Assembly (NCBI GenBank): GCA_961205875.1 | Contig: OY540818.1 | Location: 19,876,761-19,940,760 of the forward strand | Origin: Sialis fuliginosa | Lineage: Eukaryota > Arthropoda > Insecta > Megaloptera > Sialidae | Length of the DNA stretch: 64,000 nt | Direction of reading: 5' to 3' | Shown here: positions 1 through 14,500 of the stretch, piece by piece | Position numbering within the stretch: the stretch's first letter is position 1 | How the letters are laid out: each line of letters starts with the position of its first letter | The notes under the pieces: model-generated | Told to the model about the DNA's origin: nothing | Database searches by the model: none | What the model saw: the letters and a program-made list of their open reading frames with translations, nothing else | Translations under genes and position numbers: made by a program

Positions 1-117
1 CATCCACAATAAAGTATACTTTGAGTTCGTGTACTTATGGGTGGGTAATATACATTCCCACACGCACACTATTGCCGTTCCCCCAAAGCGGCCACGTTCT
101 GTGGATTTGCCCATATA
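1..117 (-). repeat. MITE family M fragment
   Basis: Near-identical to 55117-55233, the right end of element M, including the terminal block ending GGATTTGCCCATATA. The left part is outside the window or lost. It abuts a family B fragment. Confidence 0.75.
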
Positions 118-118
118 A

Positions 119-346
119 TTTTCAATAGATTACATAATAATTGAATTGCACAAATATATATGAGTACCTATGTATTATAAACGAAGAGTAGTTCTTTATC
201 TAGCAAATGAATTTCAAAATATCTGTCTTTGTTTGATACATGGAGAAATGATTTAAATATTATAATTGCACAAATGGGAGGAGCCTACTAAGTTTGTGAT
301 AAACGAAAATGAATACAAACTGCAAGACCATTAATGCAGGTGACTG
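119..346 (+). repeat. MITE family B, copy B1 (truncated)
   Basis: Matches the distal part of B2 (20951-21177) almost base for base, ending in a TGCAGGTGACTG terminus next to TA. The proximal half is missing. Confidence 0.8.
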
Positions 347-352
347 TACATA

Positions 353-2387
353 CAGGAGAATATCTCGAAAAAACGAGAAAAATAGTTCTCACCAAAGTTG
401 TAGGGTTTCAAAAGTTCTATTCAATGATCATATCCATTTGACCTTGAGTGGAAGGGTCAAGGCGAGGTCAAGGCCAACGTGTTTTTCTTTTTTTAATGGA
501 ACACCCCATTTTTTATCACACAGAAATACATTTCCAAAATACTACTTTATGAACTATTTTTGTTGAGAAAGTTACTAAACTGATATTATACTGGAACTAT
601 TAGGCTCTTGATGAGGACTTCTTGTTAAGTCGAAACACGTATCGAGTAACATTGTTTTATTATGGTTAAATCTAAGTGACTAACCACGAAGCTTCTCGTA
701 TCTTCGATATGGCGAGGAAGCCGTGTTTTAATTGCATAAATGATGCAAAAAATTAAAAGTAGTGAAATAAATAAAATTAAATTTCAAACCAGTTATTTAA
801 GTAAGAAAAAAACATATTTTAAAAAGGACTGTACGTCCAACCCCTTTATACATATAAACATATATAACAATTTCTTTAATTAAATACCCAGATATTAAAA
901 TAAGAACATCGATAAGAAATAAAAAGTAAAAGCAGCATTCGGATTATAAATCAAAGATAAAATCTTATTATAAGTTTATTTTCTCACAGTCTAGTTGGCA
1001 TCACTGACAACTGCCTATGAATAAACACACACACATACAAATATATATATAAACTGCACTTACGAACATCGCATTGTTGAAGACTTAACATTAACTCTAA
1101 TTAGAGGCTTTGCAGCGCCATTCGCATTGTATATTGTACGCCATTCGTTTATTACAGTTGTTATCTACACGGTTTTACTTTTATTCGTAAGAAAATTATC
1201 CAATGAAAATGAAAATGTGAGAAAAAATGTTTGTACTTATTATATCTTCTTTAAAAAAATTATATATAAAGTAATCCATTTACGCCAGTGTTTCTCAACA
1301 TTTGCGACCCAATTTTCAATCACAATTCTCACCCCCCCCCCCCTCCTCATACAATAATTATCACTGAAATGAATATCTAATATTAAACCAGTTTTAAATA
1401 CATTTTTTAATAATATTTTTTCTCGATATGCTCGCGCCTCCCATTTAGTTTTATCACGACCCCCTTGGAAGAAATGGGTGTGATTGTATCGGGATGCACA
1501 GTCGAGGGATTGACGTGAATACGTCGTAGTGGGTTTTTATATAAATGACAGTTGTATGCTGCGATTTCATGGAAACAAAACACGACTTGATAAAGATTTT
1601 TTTAGTATTTTGATGTTAAATCTTAGGTTTTCATAAAATATTAATAACCACGAATATGCACAGAAAAATTATCTAACTATTGGTGAAAACCGCACTGAAA
1701 TCGGTTCAGTAATTCCCGAGTCTATAAGTCTCATGCAAACAAACATTCATTTTTATAAACAGAAATAAAATCATGTTTAGTATAAAAATGACACAAAAAA
1801 ACAAGCAAGTCAATTTGTATACTTATTGTCAATATTGTTATGAAATATACAAAAGTATAAAAAGAACAACGTGAAAAAGTTTTTAAGTTGATTTTCAACT
1901 TTTTTATTATTCTAAAGAGTATATTTGATTATTTTTGTAAGAACATGATTCTTTACATTGTAAATAAATATATTTATGCAGACTTACAGACCGTGTATTA
2001 AAGTACCATTTAAAATAATTAGTGTTTTATTAGTATGTATTTATAATCAAAATTATAATCGACTTTTGTTTTCTATGTATTTATATAAAAAAAATATGAG
2101 ATCATCGTAATTTTTTTGTGTATTCAATTATAGAGGTGATTATATTAACTCTTTACTTCTGTGCATTGTCTATATATTGGAAAATATATTTTCTTGTTAT
2201 ATTAAAATTAAATTTATTTTCTATTTATTTTAAAATAATACAAAAATTCTCGATGCTTTCAGTTTTTTTTTTCCAGCAGTTATTTCTTCAAAATGCACAC
2301 AATCAGGTCAAAAATTCGCATGTTTTGATACCCCATTTTTTTTCTACACGTCAATTAATAATAATAATTTATGTTTTTTTTTTATAG
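353..2387. other. Upstream non-coding region, AT-rich
   Basis: No gene was found. It contains a hAT-like left end (CAGTGTTTCTCAAC at ~1288), a poly-C run near 1331, a fragment also present at 17480 and 51410 (the CTTCTCGTATCTTCGATAT block near 690), and a polypyrimidine tract ending at the 2387 acceptor. The protease promoter or 5' UTR exon could lie here but no convincing signal is visible. Confidence 0.5.
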
Positions 2388-2520
2388 ATGTGTGCAAGCA
2401 GTAGGAACAATATAACGTCACACGTGGCGCGGTTTCTGGTCACAGCAGCGTCATTGCTGATAACGTCTGCGCTGAGTGGCGCACCGCCACCTCCCCACGC
2501 GCGCATCACAGCAAACATAG
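2388..2520 (+). CDS. Protease exon 1: start codon and signal sequence or anchor
   Basis: A T-rich tract ending in TATAG directly precedes the ATG, so the start codon is the first triplet of this exon and at least one non-coding 5' exon should lie upstream. It encodes residues 1-44. A short polar N-terminus with one Arg (R6) is followed by a hydrophobic run (VARFLVTAASLLITSALSG) and then APPPP. This fits a cleavable signal peptide with a site near residues 31-33, although the family also contains type II membrane anchors. The donor is ATAG/GTCAGT, phase 1. Local GC is clearly higher than in the flanks. Confidence 0.85.
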
Positions 2521-5500
2521 GTCAGTATTTATACAAATTAAAAAAATCGCTTCGACTTTAATAAATTATTTATTTATTTAATAAATTATTTATTTATTTA
2601 ATAAATTATTCACTGCCTTCCCAGAATTTATAATAAATTCCCCGACTTTCCAAAAAAAATTTAATAAATTCCCTGACGTTTCAGAATTTTAAAGAAATTC
2701 CCTGACTTTCTCTGACCGCTTTAGGCTTCCCTGACATTCCAAAAAGTGGACACCCTGAATATATACTTATTATTTAATATTTTTTTAACACTTATGATAG
2801 ATACAGGGATGATAGTCCCTTTTTTCCAAAAAAGAGGAATTTTTCTTGAAAAAAGAGACCAAAAAGAGGAATTTTCTAACTCTGAAATAGGTCATCATAT
2901 ATTTTACGTTTTTATGATATTATTTCTTAATATATTATATATGTATGTATAAAAAGCTTTTACATTAAATTTCTAATTTTGAAGTAATCCACAGCGAAAT
3001 CAGTCAAAAAGAGAACATTTTTTGAAAAAAGGGTACTTTAGGGTCAACTTCCCAAAAAAAAGAGGAAAAAAGAGGACCGCTAGCATCCCTGTAGATAAAA
3101 AAATGAAAATGATATATAAGTAATTACAAAAAAATTAAAGGGGTGCCTTTATACATACATATTTTGTGTTAGTTTTGCATGTCATACTAAACAGCTTTAT
3201 GGTTCTAATAATAATGCTATATCATGGAAATCCCACTGCGAGTTTACATCAGCTCTAACTGACACAATTTCACTATTATTTGTCACATAGCGGTATCTGT
3301 CCCACATAGAAACCTATATATTTAATTTAACGGAGAGATAATTTAAACAAGACTGCTCTACTTCGCTCCATTGTTTATCAAATTACTACACTATGTATGT
3401 AATTTTTAATACTCGGTACATAGATACAGTTATTTAACACCTACTTGTAAAAGTTTTTTGTCCATATGTCAAAATATTTCAGTACTAAAAAAATGTTGTA
3501 TCATTTTTGTCAACTTGTTTAATGTCCGGTATCATAAAGGACCTAACAAATTTGTTAGCTAACAAGCACTTTCAACTGAGATATCAAACTTATATGACAG
3601 TTCTTTTGGAGTTTGTTGATGACTTTGACAAGTTTCGCGCACGCGTTGTAGTAAGTAAATACCAACGGTATTAAAACAGTGGTGATGTTATGAAAATTAT
3701 TTTGTACGGTCAAAGATGCCAACTGTGTTACAATTAGTTGAAGTGTCACTGCTCTAAATTCCATAACTTATCCATAGATACTAGTACAGAATTAATACCC
3801 CATTTGAATGGAATTGCTAACTAGCAAATTTTGTTAGGTCCTTTATAATACCGGACATAAAACAAATAAATAAGGTACTGGCACCAGTTATGGCCGCTAT
3901 AAGAGCAAGGTTTACTGTTTGATGGGCTTCTTTTTTGTTATTTTCATCAACTTATGTTACTAATAACACAAATAACTCTTTATTTAATCAATTTAATTTA
4001 ATATAGTTCTTCTTTTTAAATTATAGCCCTTTATTTTGTTTATGTTTTTTCTCCAGTAATGGATACAATAAAACCAGTAATGAGCACGATAAGTACTACG
4101 ACCCAAAAGATATAAAAGAAAGAATCGTCAAATTTGAAACAATGTAAAGCAGTTGCTATGATAATATAATAATTAATAAATAAATTATACTAATAATTAG
4201 TTTAAATGTCCACCATTTTGACACCTATTGACCTCATGTCATCAAATCACGCTGTAAGACAGTTAAATGTATATAGATTAATATTCAGAAATGGTAGTAT
4301 GTAATCAAATATCAACAAATATTTCTAATTCAGTACATTTAGTAACTTTCGATAAGTGACAACAATGTTTAATAGGTTTATTACAGATTAAATGTATATC
4401 CCCGGGTAACACCACTAGTGAAATAATAAATAAAACTTAAAATGACAGTAGTTTTATTATAATTTATTAAATGCTGATATATAACAGCCAAAATGTATAT
4501 TATTTTGTTACAGACATTTGATAATGTTCTGGATATAATGTAAACAGTAACTAAAGATAATGTGCTATATGTGTATACCATTGATTAGGGTCAGACACAC
4601 AGACACACACGCACAGATAGCGGTCTGTGTTTTGTAAAGCCCACATAATATCTCTGATGGACTCAGGTGAACAACATCATACGGTTCATTCTCTTTGATA
4701 ATGTTTAATTTCTGGATTATATTTTGTGTTAGTTAACATCACTTTGGTATACACAACATATAATGAAGTATATACAGGCTGTCCCAACAATTTCACTTTC
4801 TTAAAATATGAACGAAAAAATGTTCTTATATTTTTAAAATAAATAAATATAATATTTAGGGGAACTTGGCGTAGAAATAAATAAAGTGTATAAGAAAGTC
4901 TATTCTTGAATCAATTTTGATCTTCCCATTGGCCTCATGTGATCAAATCACGCTGTAAGACAGTTAAATGTATATAGATTAATATTCAGAAATTGCAGTA
5001 ATCAAATATCAACAAATATTTCTACTTCAGTACATTTAATTTAAAAATAGCCATTACTGGGGTCATATCCAAGACTGGTGCCAGTAATAATTATTTTTCA
5101 GTATGTACTTAATTTCATTCGAGCTAACTGTTTCAATGTTTAGTAACTTTTACTTGTTTCGATCTTCCCTGAATCATTTCTGACTATTTCTAATAGAGAT
5201 GGGAAAAATGAGTCTTTTTTGTAACTTGTACCATTTGAAACAATTCAGTAATAAGAATCGTTCTTACTGATTCGTTCACTTATAAAATATACAAAAAGAA
5301 AAATTGAAGACCTTTTTTTTGCTCCTAACTTATAAAATTTTGTCCACATAAAAAAATTTATTAATATATTGTAATTGTTGTACGAAACTAAAAAACGACA
5401 AATGATAGAAGGGTGAAATTTTATATTTAAGATTAATATACATCTGGGAAGAAAACGTCATATTTTTATTTAAATTAATTTATTAACTGTAACTTCTACT

Positions 5501-8500
5501 TACTAAAACAATTCACTTCGTCACTTGTATTTTTCCCTTTAAAGTTAAATTTCTATTATACGTCGACAAAGGGTTACTCCATTTATCACCAACATAATTT
5601 GCATGTTAAAAGTTCCTTTGTACGTTAAAAAAAGTTCTCTTTACTTTGTCTAACAAAGTTTTATACTCCATCATGGAAATACGTCAAACTGTCTGCATTT
5701 CAAACGATTTTTTATTTTTAAACAATTATAATACAAATTTAAAACTAATATTGTGTAAACTGCAAGCTACAAACTGACTTTAGGGTTTGTTTTTTTTAGA
5801 TTTGACTAGAGGTGTACCGGAATTCCGCCCGGAATTCATGTCTAACGTCACTACTATTATATTTTAAATATAAATACATATATAATTATCTTATGTCCGG
5901 TATTATAAAGGACCTAACAAAATTTGTTAGCTAGCAATTACATTCAAATGGGGTATTAATTCTGTACCAGTATCTATGGATTAGCTATGGAATTTAGAGC
6001 AGTGATACTTCAACTAATTGTAACACAGTTGGCATCTTTGACCGTACAAAATAATTTTCATAACATCACCACTGTTTTAATACCGTTGGTATTTACTTAC
6101 TACAACGCGTGCGCGAAACTTGTCAAAGTCATCAACAAACTCCAAAATAACTGTCATATAAGTTTGATATCTCAGTTGAAAGTGCTTGCTAGCTAACAAA
6201 TTTGTTAGGTTCTTATGATACCGGACATTAAATTAATATAACATTGTTCTATATGGTATTTCTTTAAAAAAAAACATTAAATTATAAAAATTGTGTTTTC
6301 TACATATTCTGCAATTTTTTCAGCTTCATAAAACTATTTGTATAGGTAGCTAACTATAATTTCGCTAAATTATTTGTATAGCATACGTTCTTTATATAAA
6401 AAAATTATTACAGTTAAGTTATATGTAGTTAACCTCCCGTTTGCTAACTTTGTTTAAGATTAATTTCACCAGATTTCATGTGTGTGAAGTTAGCCCAGCA
6501 CTTTTGGAAAATCAAAAAACTAAAAATTGTGCTAGATTGTGCTAGACTTGTGCTAACTTGTGCCATCAACCGTTTTCCAAAATTCCTTACGGTTTTCCAA
6601 AAAATGATAAAAATCAAATTTCGGATCAGCCCAGCACTTTTGAAAAATCGAAAATCTAAAAATTGTGCTAGATTGTGCTCAATTTGTGCTGACTTGTGCC
6701 GTAAAGCATTGTATCAGCTTGGCGCGATCGAGGAGACTCCAGTTTTTTTTTAAATGTAGCTTACACTATTATCTTTAAGAGCATCACGCACTTAAAGACC
6801 TTCGCGTGCTCCTTCCCTTTTTAAAAACAAGTTAAAACTAAAAAAACAAATTAAAACTCATACGCTAACAAAGAAGTAAATTGAATAGTTAATATCTCAG
6901 CTTGGCGCGATCGAAGAGACTCCAGTTTTTTTTTTAAATGTAGCTTACACTATTATCTTTAAGAGCATCACGCACTTAAAGACCTTCGCGTGCTCCTTCC
7001 CTTTTTAAAAACAAGTTAAAACTAAAAAAACAAATTAAAACTCATACGCTAACAAAGAAGTAAATTGAATAGTTAATATCTCAGCTTGGCGCGATCGAAG
7101 AGACTCCAGTTTTTTTTTAAAATGTAGCTTACACTATTATCTTTAAGAGCATCACGCACTTAAAGACCTTCGCGTGCTCCTTCCCCTTTTAAAAACAAGT
7201 TAAAACTAAAAAAACAAATTAAAACTCATACGCTAACAAAGAAGTAAATTGAATAGTTAATATCTCAGCTTGGCGCGATCGAAGAGACTCCAGTTTTTTT
7301 TTAAAATGTAGCTTACACTATTATCTTTAAGAGCATCACGCACTTAAAGACCTTCGCGTGCTCCTTCCCTTTTTAAAAACAAGTTAAAACTAAAAAAACA
7401 AATTAAAACTCATACGCTAACAAAGAAGTAAATTGAATAGTTAATATCTCAGCTTGGCGCGATCGAAGAGACTCCAGTTTTTTTTTTAAATGTAGCTTAC
7501 ACTATTATCTTTAAGAGCATCACGCACTTAAAGACCTTCGCGTGCTCCTTCCCTTTTTAATTATTATGATTGTAATTAATACTTATAATTATGGGCAAAA
7601 TTATGACCTAATTATACATTTATTTAACAAAACACATTATAACAAGAACAGCTTGTGTATTAGTTTTTTTCTATTATTTTCTTTTATTTTTTAATTTTAT
7701 TTTTTAATTTTTTTTAAATTTATTCTTTTTTCTTTTCCTTTTTTTTCTTTTTTTTTCTTCTCCACTTTTTTATTATTGGTTTTTTTTTTGTTATTTTTTG
7801 TCATGCACCGAAATGAAAGTTAGAAAAGATCTGTAATAATATACAAAAAATGTATTTCAATTGGTCATGTATCAGATTCAGCAGGCAAATTAGAGGATCA
7901 TGGCCAGTTTGTGTTGAGGTCGACTACCCTACATATCTGGGCTCATTGCTGAAAATTTGTTAATTTAACAAACGGGCCTAAAATGTCGCTAAATACGCAT
8001 CTGGATTATCTTTTAAAATTAATTAAATTCACTCCAAGGTTTCTATGTTGACCCAAAAAAAAGATTTTATGCCAGGAGCTGAGACGGCGCAAGAGCAGAG
8101 GGCAATTTTGAAAAAAATTCCATATGGTATCGAATCACGGTTTGCGGCACAGTGCAGCACAACCATTGATTAAAGAAAAAAAATAGCGGTGCTGGTGTAA
8201 AAAATCGATTTCTTGACATATTCACTATGTTTTTCGAGATTTTGAGTTACGGAATACGGTACAACGGAGCATAACCCTAACACAATTCAGCACAATATTT
8301 GCTTTTTAAAATTTTAAAATGGCGGTGCCAACTTCAGCACAATCCAGCATAATTTTTAGATTTTCGATTTTTCAAAAGTGCTGGTTTGATTTTTTTTTCT
8401 CGAACACCATGCCGAATTTCGAAAAATGCTTTACGGCACAAGTCAGCACAAATTGAGCACAATCTAGCACAATTTTTAGATTTTCGATTTTTCAAAAGTG

Positions 8501-11500
8501 CTGGACTGATCCGAAATTTGATTTTTATCATTTTTTGGAAAACCGTAAAAATTTTTGGAAAACGGTTGATGGCACAAGTTAGCACAAGTCTAGCACAATC
8601 TAGCACAATTTTTAGTTTTTTGATTTTCCAAAAGTGCTGGGCTAACTTCACACACATCCAGATTTCGTGGTTAAAATATTAGGTCAAAAAATCAACAAAG
8701 AATTTCTAAAATGTATCTTTTGTCATTTACCTTTTTCTTGTTTTCGTAACATATTTTTTACATTAACAACTGTACATACTTGTTCCATTAAACAGATAAG
8801 ACAATGTTAGATAAATACAACATTTTTTGCATTGTATCACCCACACAAATGTAAAAAAAGAAAGCCAGAAATTTGAAACAATGTAAAGCAGTTGCTATAA
8901 TTAATTAATAAATAAATTATACCAATAATTATTTTAAATGTCCACCATTTTGACACCTATTGGCCTCATGTCATCAAATCACGCTGTAAGACAGTTAAAT
9001 GTATATAGATTAATATTCAAAAATGGTAGTAATCAAATATCAACAAATATTTCTAATTCAATACATTTAATTAAAAATTTGCCATTACTGGGGGGCCATA
9101 TCCAAGACTGGTGCCACTAGATATCATTTGAAAGGTTTTGACTTGAAGCTGTGCTTGTTCTGCCCCCCCCCCCCCCCCCCACATAAAAATTTCGATCCTG
9201 CTGTCGTATTTTAAATTTGAACCATCGATATCTTCCCGGTTAAAACTGACGATACACGCCCCTGGAATGTGGGTCACAGGAGCGTCACCTTGACCTAGTG
9301 TCGGGGCGGGGCTAGTACAGTTACATACATACATACATACATACATACAAACTGTGTGACTCACCACCTGCATCATTCCGCCTGTCCGAACAGCTCGACT
9401 TAAATCCAAACGCTTATTACCTTCATGATTTATAAATGCGGGAGTTAGATACGGTGGTATCTTCTTCAATAATTCACAGCTAATAAGTCCCTTAGTTACT
9501 TTCTAGTACCCAAGGCTGATTAGCGCCCGGTTTAGAAATGATCTATTTATTTACTTGTTACTAAATCATATAACGATGAAATTTTATTTTAATTATTAAA
9601 ATTCCAACAATAAAAAAATTTGTTTGTTAACGCTTATCTCAGTAAGTACTGAACCGATCTGGATGAAATTTTCACCAAAATCTACCTAACGATCTCTCTT
9701 GAGTAGCATACTATACGATATGTCTTGTAACATACGATATCAAAAAGTATATGTGGCACAAGTCGGAGAAAAATTATATACAATATTTTTTTTGGTAGTG
9801 ATTTTAATAGTTTTCCAATTGATTCGGTTAATACCCCCCCCCCCTCTGTCTAATTGATCAGTATACAAAATCATAGCATTGTTCTTTTATTTCTAAATAT
9901 TTTTATATGTAGGAGGTATTTCATAGACTTTTCACTATTTAAAAAGTAGCACATTATAACACATTCCCTTATATAACAATCTTGATTATTCTATCATTAG
10001 AATGGTACTTTAACCGTTGTTATACATTATGTATATATATATTAAATTAGGACGTAGTATCTTTCAGAAAAAAAAAGTTTATTAAGTTGTACTATTTGTA
10101 AAAAAAATCATCCCAATCAGCCCCTCCCCCCTCTGTAAATAGGAAATTCAAAAAAACATTTTTTGGTAGATATCGATCATTTGTGAAACCGTACATTAGA
10201 ATGGTGCATTATTCAAAAGGGAGATAAAAGAAAGGGTAACTTTTAGCTTTTAGCTTTTTACTGTTTTTACCCTTCAAGGCAAATCTTAAACAAAAAATAT
10301 CACACTGCTTTCTTGTTGATGAATAAAATATATACTTAAGAAGGAAATAAAGATTAATTATATTGTAAGTGAATGTGGTTTATTACATATGTCTTCATTT
10401 ATCCAAGAAGAAGAAGATATATCTACTACAATGTGATATAGAACTTAAATCTCTATAAAAACTATAAAAAATTAAATAAATAAATAAATACGAATTATTA
10501 TTATTATAATTATTAGAATAGTCGAAAAGGTGCTTAATGTAAGGTTATGGATACAGTCATGCACTAATGTATCAACCTACAAAAATATTATTTTTGAGTT
10601 ATGAATGAAATTTCATTAAAAAAATTTAGATAGACAAAATTATAAAAAAAACAGCTCATGGATATTAAAATTTAATTTAATTTTTATTTAATAAAAACAA
10701 AGAAATTATTAATTTTATCTTCAGATTTTATTTTTATAAACGTCAGATACTTTTTTCTTCAATAAAAGAAAATGTAACAAAATCACAAATGTATTTTTCT
10801 TCCCACGCATCAAGAGAACGTTTATGCATTAGTGCATAACATATGTCCACATATTCCCTAAGGTTTAAACTAACTTTACACATATTTCCTATATTGCAAA
10901 AAATCCATTTATAAATATTTAAAAAATAGTAGAATGTCATCGAATTTTAGATAATAAATATGTTTTAAAATTTCTAGACGGACGGACGACTAAGTGAGAT
11001 CAATACGGGTTTCTTTGGAATGATACAACTTAATTTTTAATTTCTCATTTGTATTACTAACATCAATAGAAAAATTATATTATATAACTTTCAAAAACAT
11101 TCATCGAAATATGACAAAGAAAATCGAAATTTCCGATAAATTTTCTATACAGAACCAAATTCCCCAGCACTTTCTTTATATGATGATTAATTCAGTTCAA
11201 CATACTTTCACAAGTATCAAAAATTTAAATAAGATTACTTAATTATTATAAGATGAAACATGGACTTTATCTTGTAGATTACAAAGTGAAATATCTAGTC
11301 ATCTATCTTGAATATTACGTACGTACCCCAATTAACAAACTATGTAGTAACCATGGTTACTTGATTAACAACTATACTAATTCAATTTCTGAGAAGATGT
11401 ACTAGAAATGTTAAACATTGTAGGTATGGGGCATTCTAAATATTCAATGAGTCGTTCATATAACTGCAAAACATTTTAATTTGTACTGAATTAGAAATAT

Positions 11501-14500
11501 GTGTTGATATTTGATTACTACCATTTCTGAATATTAATCTATATACATTTAACTGTCTTACAGCGTGATTTGATCACATGAGGCCAATAGGTGTCAAAAT
11601 GGTGGACATTTCAACTAATTATTATTAGTATAATTTATTTATTAATTATTATATTATCATAGCAACTGCTTTACATTGTTTACAATTCTGTAATAACAAA
11701 TTTGTAATCATTAGCAAGTGTCCATCACTGAATGTCCATTACTGGAGAAAAAATATAAACAAAATAAAACGCTATAATTTAAAAAACAAACTATATTTGC
11801 GGACAATAATTACATATAAATATGCACTTCTTAAAACCACAATTCGACACGTGTTTCGACTTCACAAAAATTTAAAATCAAGAGCCTAATAATATCAGAT
11901 GATAATGTTATAAAATTTCAGTAGAGTTTCAGGCAGTGGCGAAGCGTCCATGGAAGCAGGGGAAGCAGTGCTTCCCTTACTTTATTGCTAAATTAATACA
12001 CATCTGTTTTCAGTTAATAAATAATTTAAATATATTATTAGAATAATCATTTTTATGTGCAACTCAATCATTTTGATCAAAAATAGCATTTAATATTAAT
12101 TTACACGCTCAATTATAAAACTATAATACCTCTTCATCTTGTTTTCTTGTATTTTAGTTGATATTTGTATGACGAGTTGAAGTTAACTGCAGGAAATTTC
12201 ACTAAAAAATTTCGAATTTTTGATTTCGTTAAAAGTATGTTTATTGTATAGAAAATGACGCGAAAAGTTGTTTGTTTCAAACCGCAGGTCTGTATCTTAA
12301 ACCGTTCTCGAGATATAGCCTCTCAAAGTTTTAGTTTTTTCAAATTTTTAGAGAAAAAAGGCCATAACTTTTGAACGCGTGGTCGGAATTGATTTTAGTT
12401 GACGGATTTGGAATCAGCGTGTCAAAATCTATATAATGACATGAATAATACCTTAAAACTCGGAAAAAAAAATTTCGCGAAAAATCGAAAAAATTCAAAG
12501 GGGTATACCTTAAAAAAATGCCGATTTTTGACGCAAATTTTTTTGTCGGATTTTAAAGTATTATACATGTCATTATATAGATTTTGACACGCTGATTCCA
12601 AATCCGTCAACTAAAATCAATTCCGACCACACGTTCAAAAGTTATGACCTTTTTTCTCCAAAAATTTGAAAAAACTGAAACTTTGAGAGGCTATATCTCG
12701 AGAACGGTTTGAGATACAGACCTGCGGTTTGAAACATTCAACTTTTTACGCCATTTTCTATACAACATACTTTTAACGAAATTAAAAATTCGAAATTTTT
12801 TAGTGATATTTCCTGCAGTGAACTTCAACTCGTCATACAAATATCGACTAAAATACAAGAAAATAAGACGTAGAATCATTTAGTTACTATATAAATATAT
12901 AAGAATTTATTTAAAAAAGTAAAAGCTTGAACTTAAGGTGTTTCATAACTAGTTTTTTTTTGTTAATAGGACCAAATATTGTTCCCTTATTAAAAATTTC
13001 ACGCCTCGCCACTGGTTTCAGCTGTAATAATGGGTTACCTATTTTTCCGCCGGTAATGTCGGTAGAATAAAGAAGAGTTAGAATTTTGTTCTTTTAAAGT
13101 ACTTTACTCCTACAACGTGTTAAAGTTTGTTGAAACTTTTATTGTGTTATTTTTATAAAACTTTTTATCTTATATTATCATCTTGTTGTCTTCGGCAAGA
13201 CAACATAAAATTCCATATTAGATTATTATATCACAAACTTTTTTTATTGATTTTTACATCCTTATTCAGGTGCGTACGCAGAATTTTTTTCTTCTAAAAT
13301 ACGTTTTTTTTTATGTTTGTCTGTCAAACTAACCGAATGATCTCAAAAACAATTGTAAAAAAATTATATGTACCATTTGAATCCCACTTCCGGTTAGACC
13401 GGAAGTAGTGACGATTTTTATTATTAAATAAAAACTGAAATGTATTTTATTAGAAATTAAAACAGTCTGTATGTCTTTGCGATTACAAAGATACTAAATT
13501 TATAAAATTATTATTATTTTTAAAACATGTTTTTTTCAAATATATAATTAAAATTAAATAAAATAAAATTAGAGTTACTCAAAGTAAGAGTTCTGACAGC
13601 CCGAATCGATTTCTGAGCCAAGACTCACTCATAGTCGTATTTTTTTTTATGCTAAAAAAAAAATAATACATAAATGAATTGGCTAAAAATGGCGATGCTG
13701 TCATAACTCTTAATGGAGTATCTCTAGATCTACTTATGTAATAATATTTAGTTTTTTATCTTCTATTTCTAGTTGATTCAGTTTATATACCTTGCTCATT
13801 TTAAAATAAACATTTATTTTCTTTGATCTCTTTGCATGAATATATTTTTATCTGCAAGCTTCGCACAGAAATATTCAATCAGAATAAAATCTCCACGGGA
13901 TAAAGCGCGCCCTAATTCCAGGAAAAGAAAGTAGCAAAGCAGGATTATGTCTGACGAGACAGAATCCGATTTACAATTTACCGCAATGTGTACTTTGTGG
14001 GGAATTCTGCTTAAAAATAAACTGAATTTTATTACGCAACCACTTTAAATTTGTCATTTTATATCTTTAGAGATTGTTTCAAATTTCTATTCCAGTAAAA
14101 AATCAGACGTGTCAAAAAATGTACTGAATTAGAAATATGTGTTGATATTTGATTACTACCATTTCTGAATATTAATCTATATACATTTAACTGTCTTGCA
14201 GCGTGATTTGATAACAATCGGCCAATAGGTGTCAAAATGGTGGACATTTAAACTAATTATTAGTATAATTTATTTATTAATTATTATATTATCATAGCAA
14301 CTGCTTTACATTGTTTCAAATTTGACGATTCTTTCTTTTATATCTTTTGTGTCGTAGTACTTATCATTAGTAAGTGTCCATTACTGGTTTTACTTTATCC
14401 ATTACTGGAGAAAAAATATAATTATAATTTAAAGTTTTTATACCCTTCTTATTGTTAATTTTTTACACAAAAACAAAAATACAAAAAAAATAGAGTTACT

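Noticed and set aside
1322..1345. Poly-C and poly-G runs (also 9163, 9834, 44767, 63124) as regulatory signals
   Set aside because: Simple homopolymers common in repeat debris; length may be affected by sequencing.
6711..7559. CRISPR array
   Set aside because: Whole 184-bp units repeat without variable spacers, in an insect genome; this is a satellite.
8334..8682. Overlapping frames (107 and 98 codons) in the foldback arm, and the similar one at 6478
   Set aside because: They are translations of the short modules in the inverted arms; the same modules on both strands explain them.
9071..9469. 132-codon minus-strand frame
   Set aside because: Runs through the (ACAT)n microsatellite and the C run, giving MYVCMYVC and GGGGG stretches; no domain or splice context.
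12399..12610. Pairs of 62-codon frames starting MTDLESACQN on both strands (also at 42158 and 53745)
   Set aside because: A palindrome reads the same on both strands, so these are structural echoes of element E, not genes.
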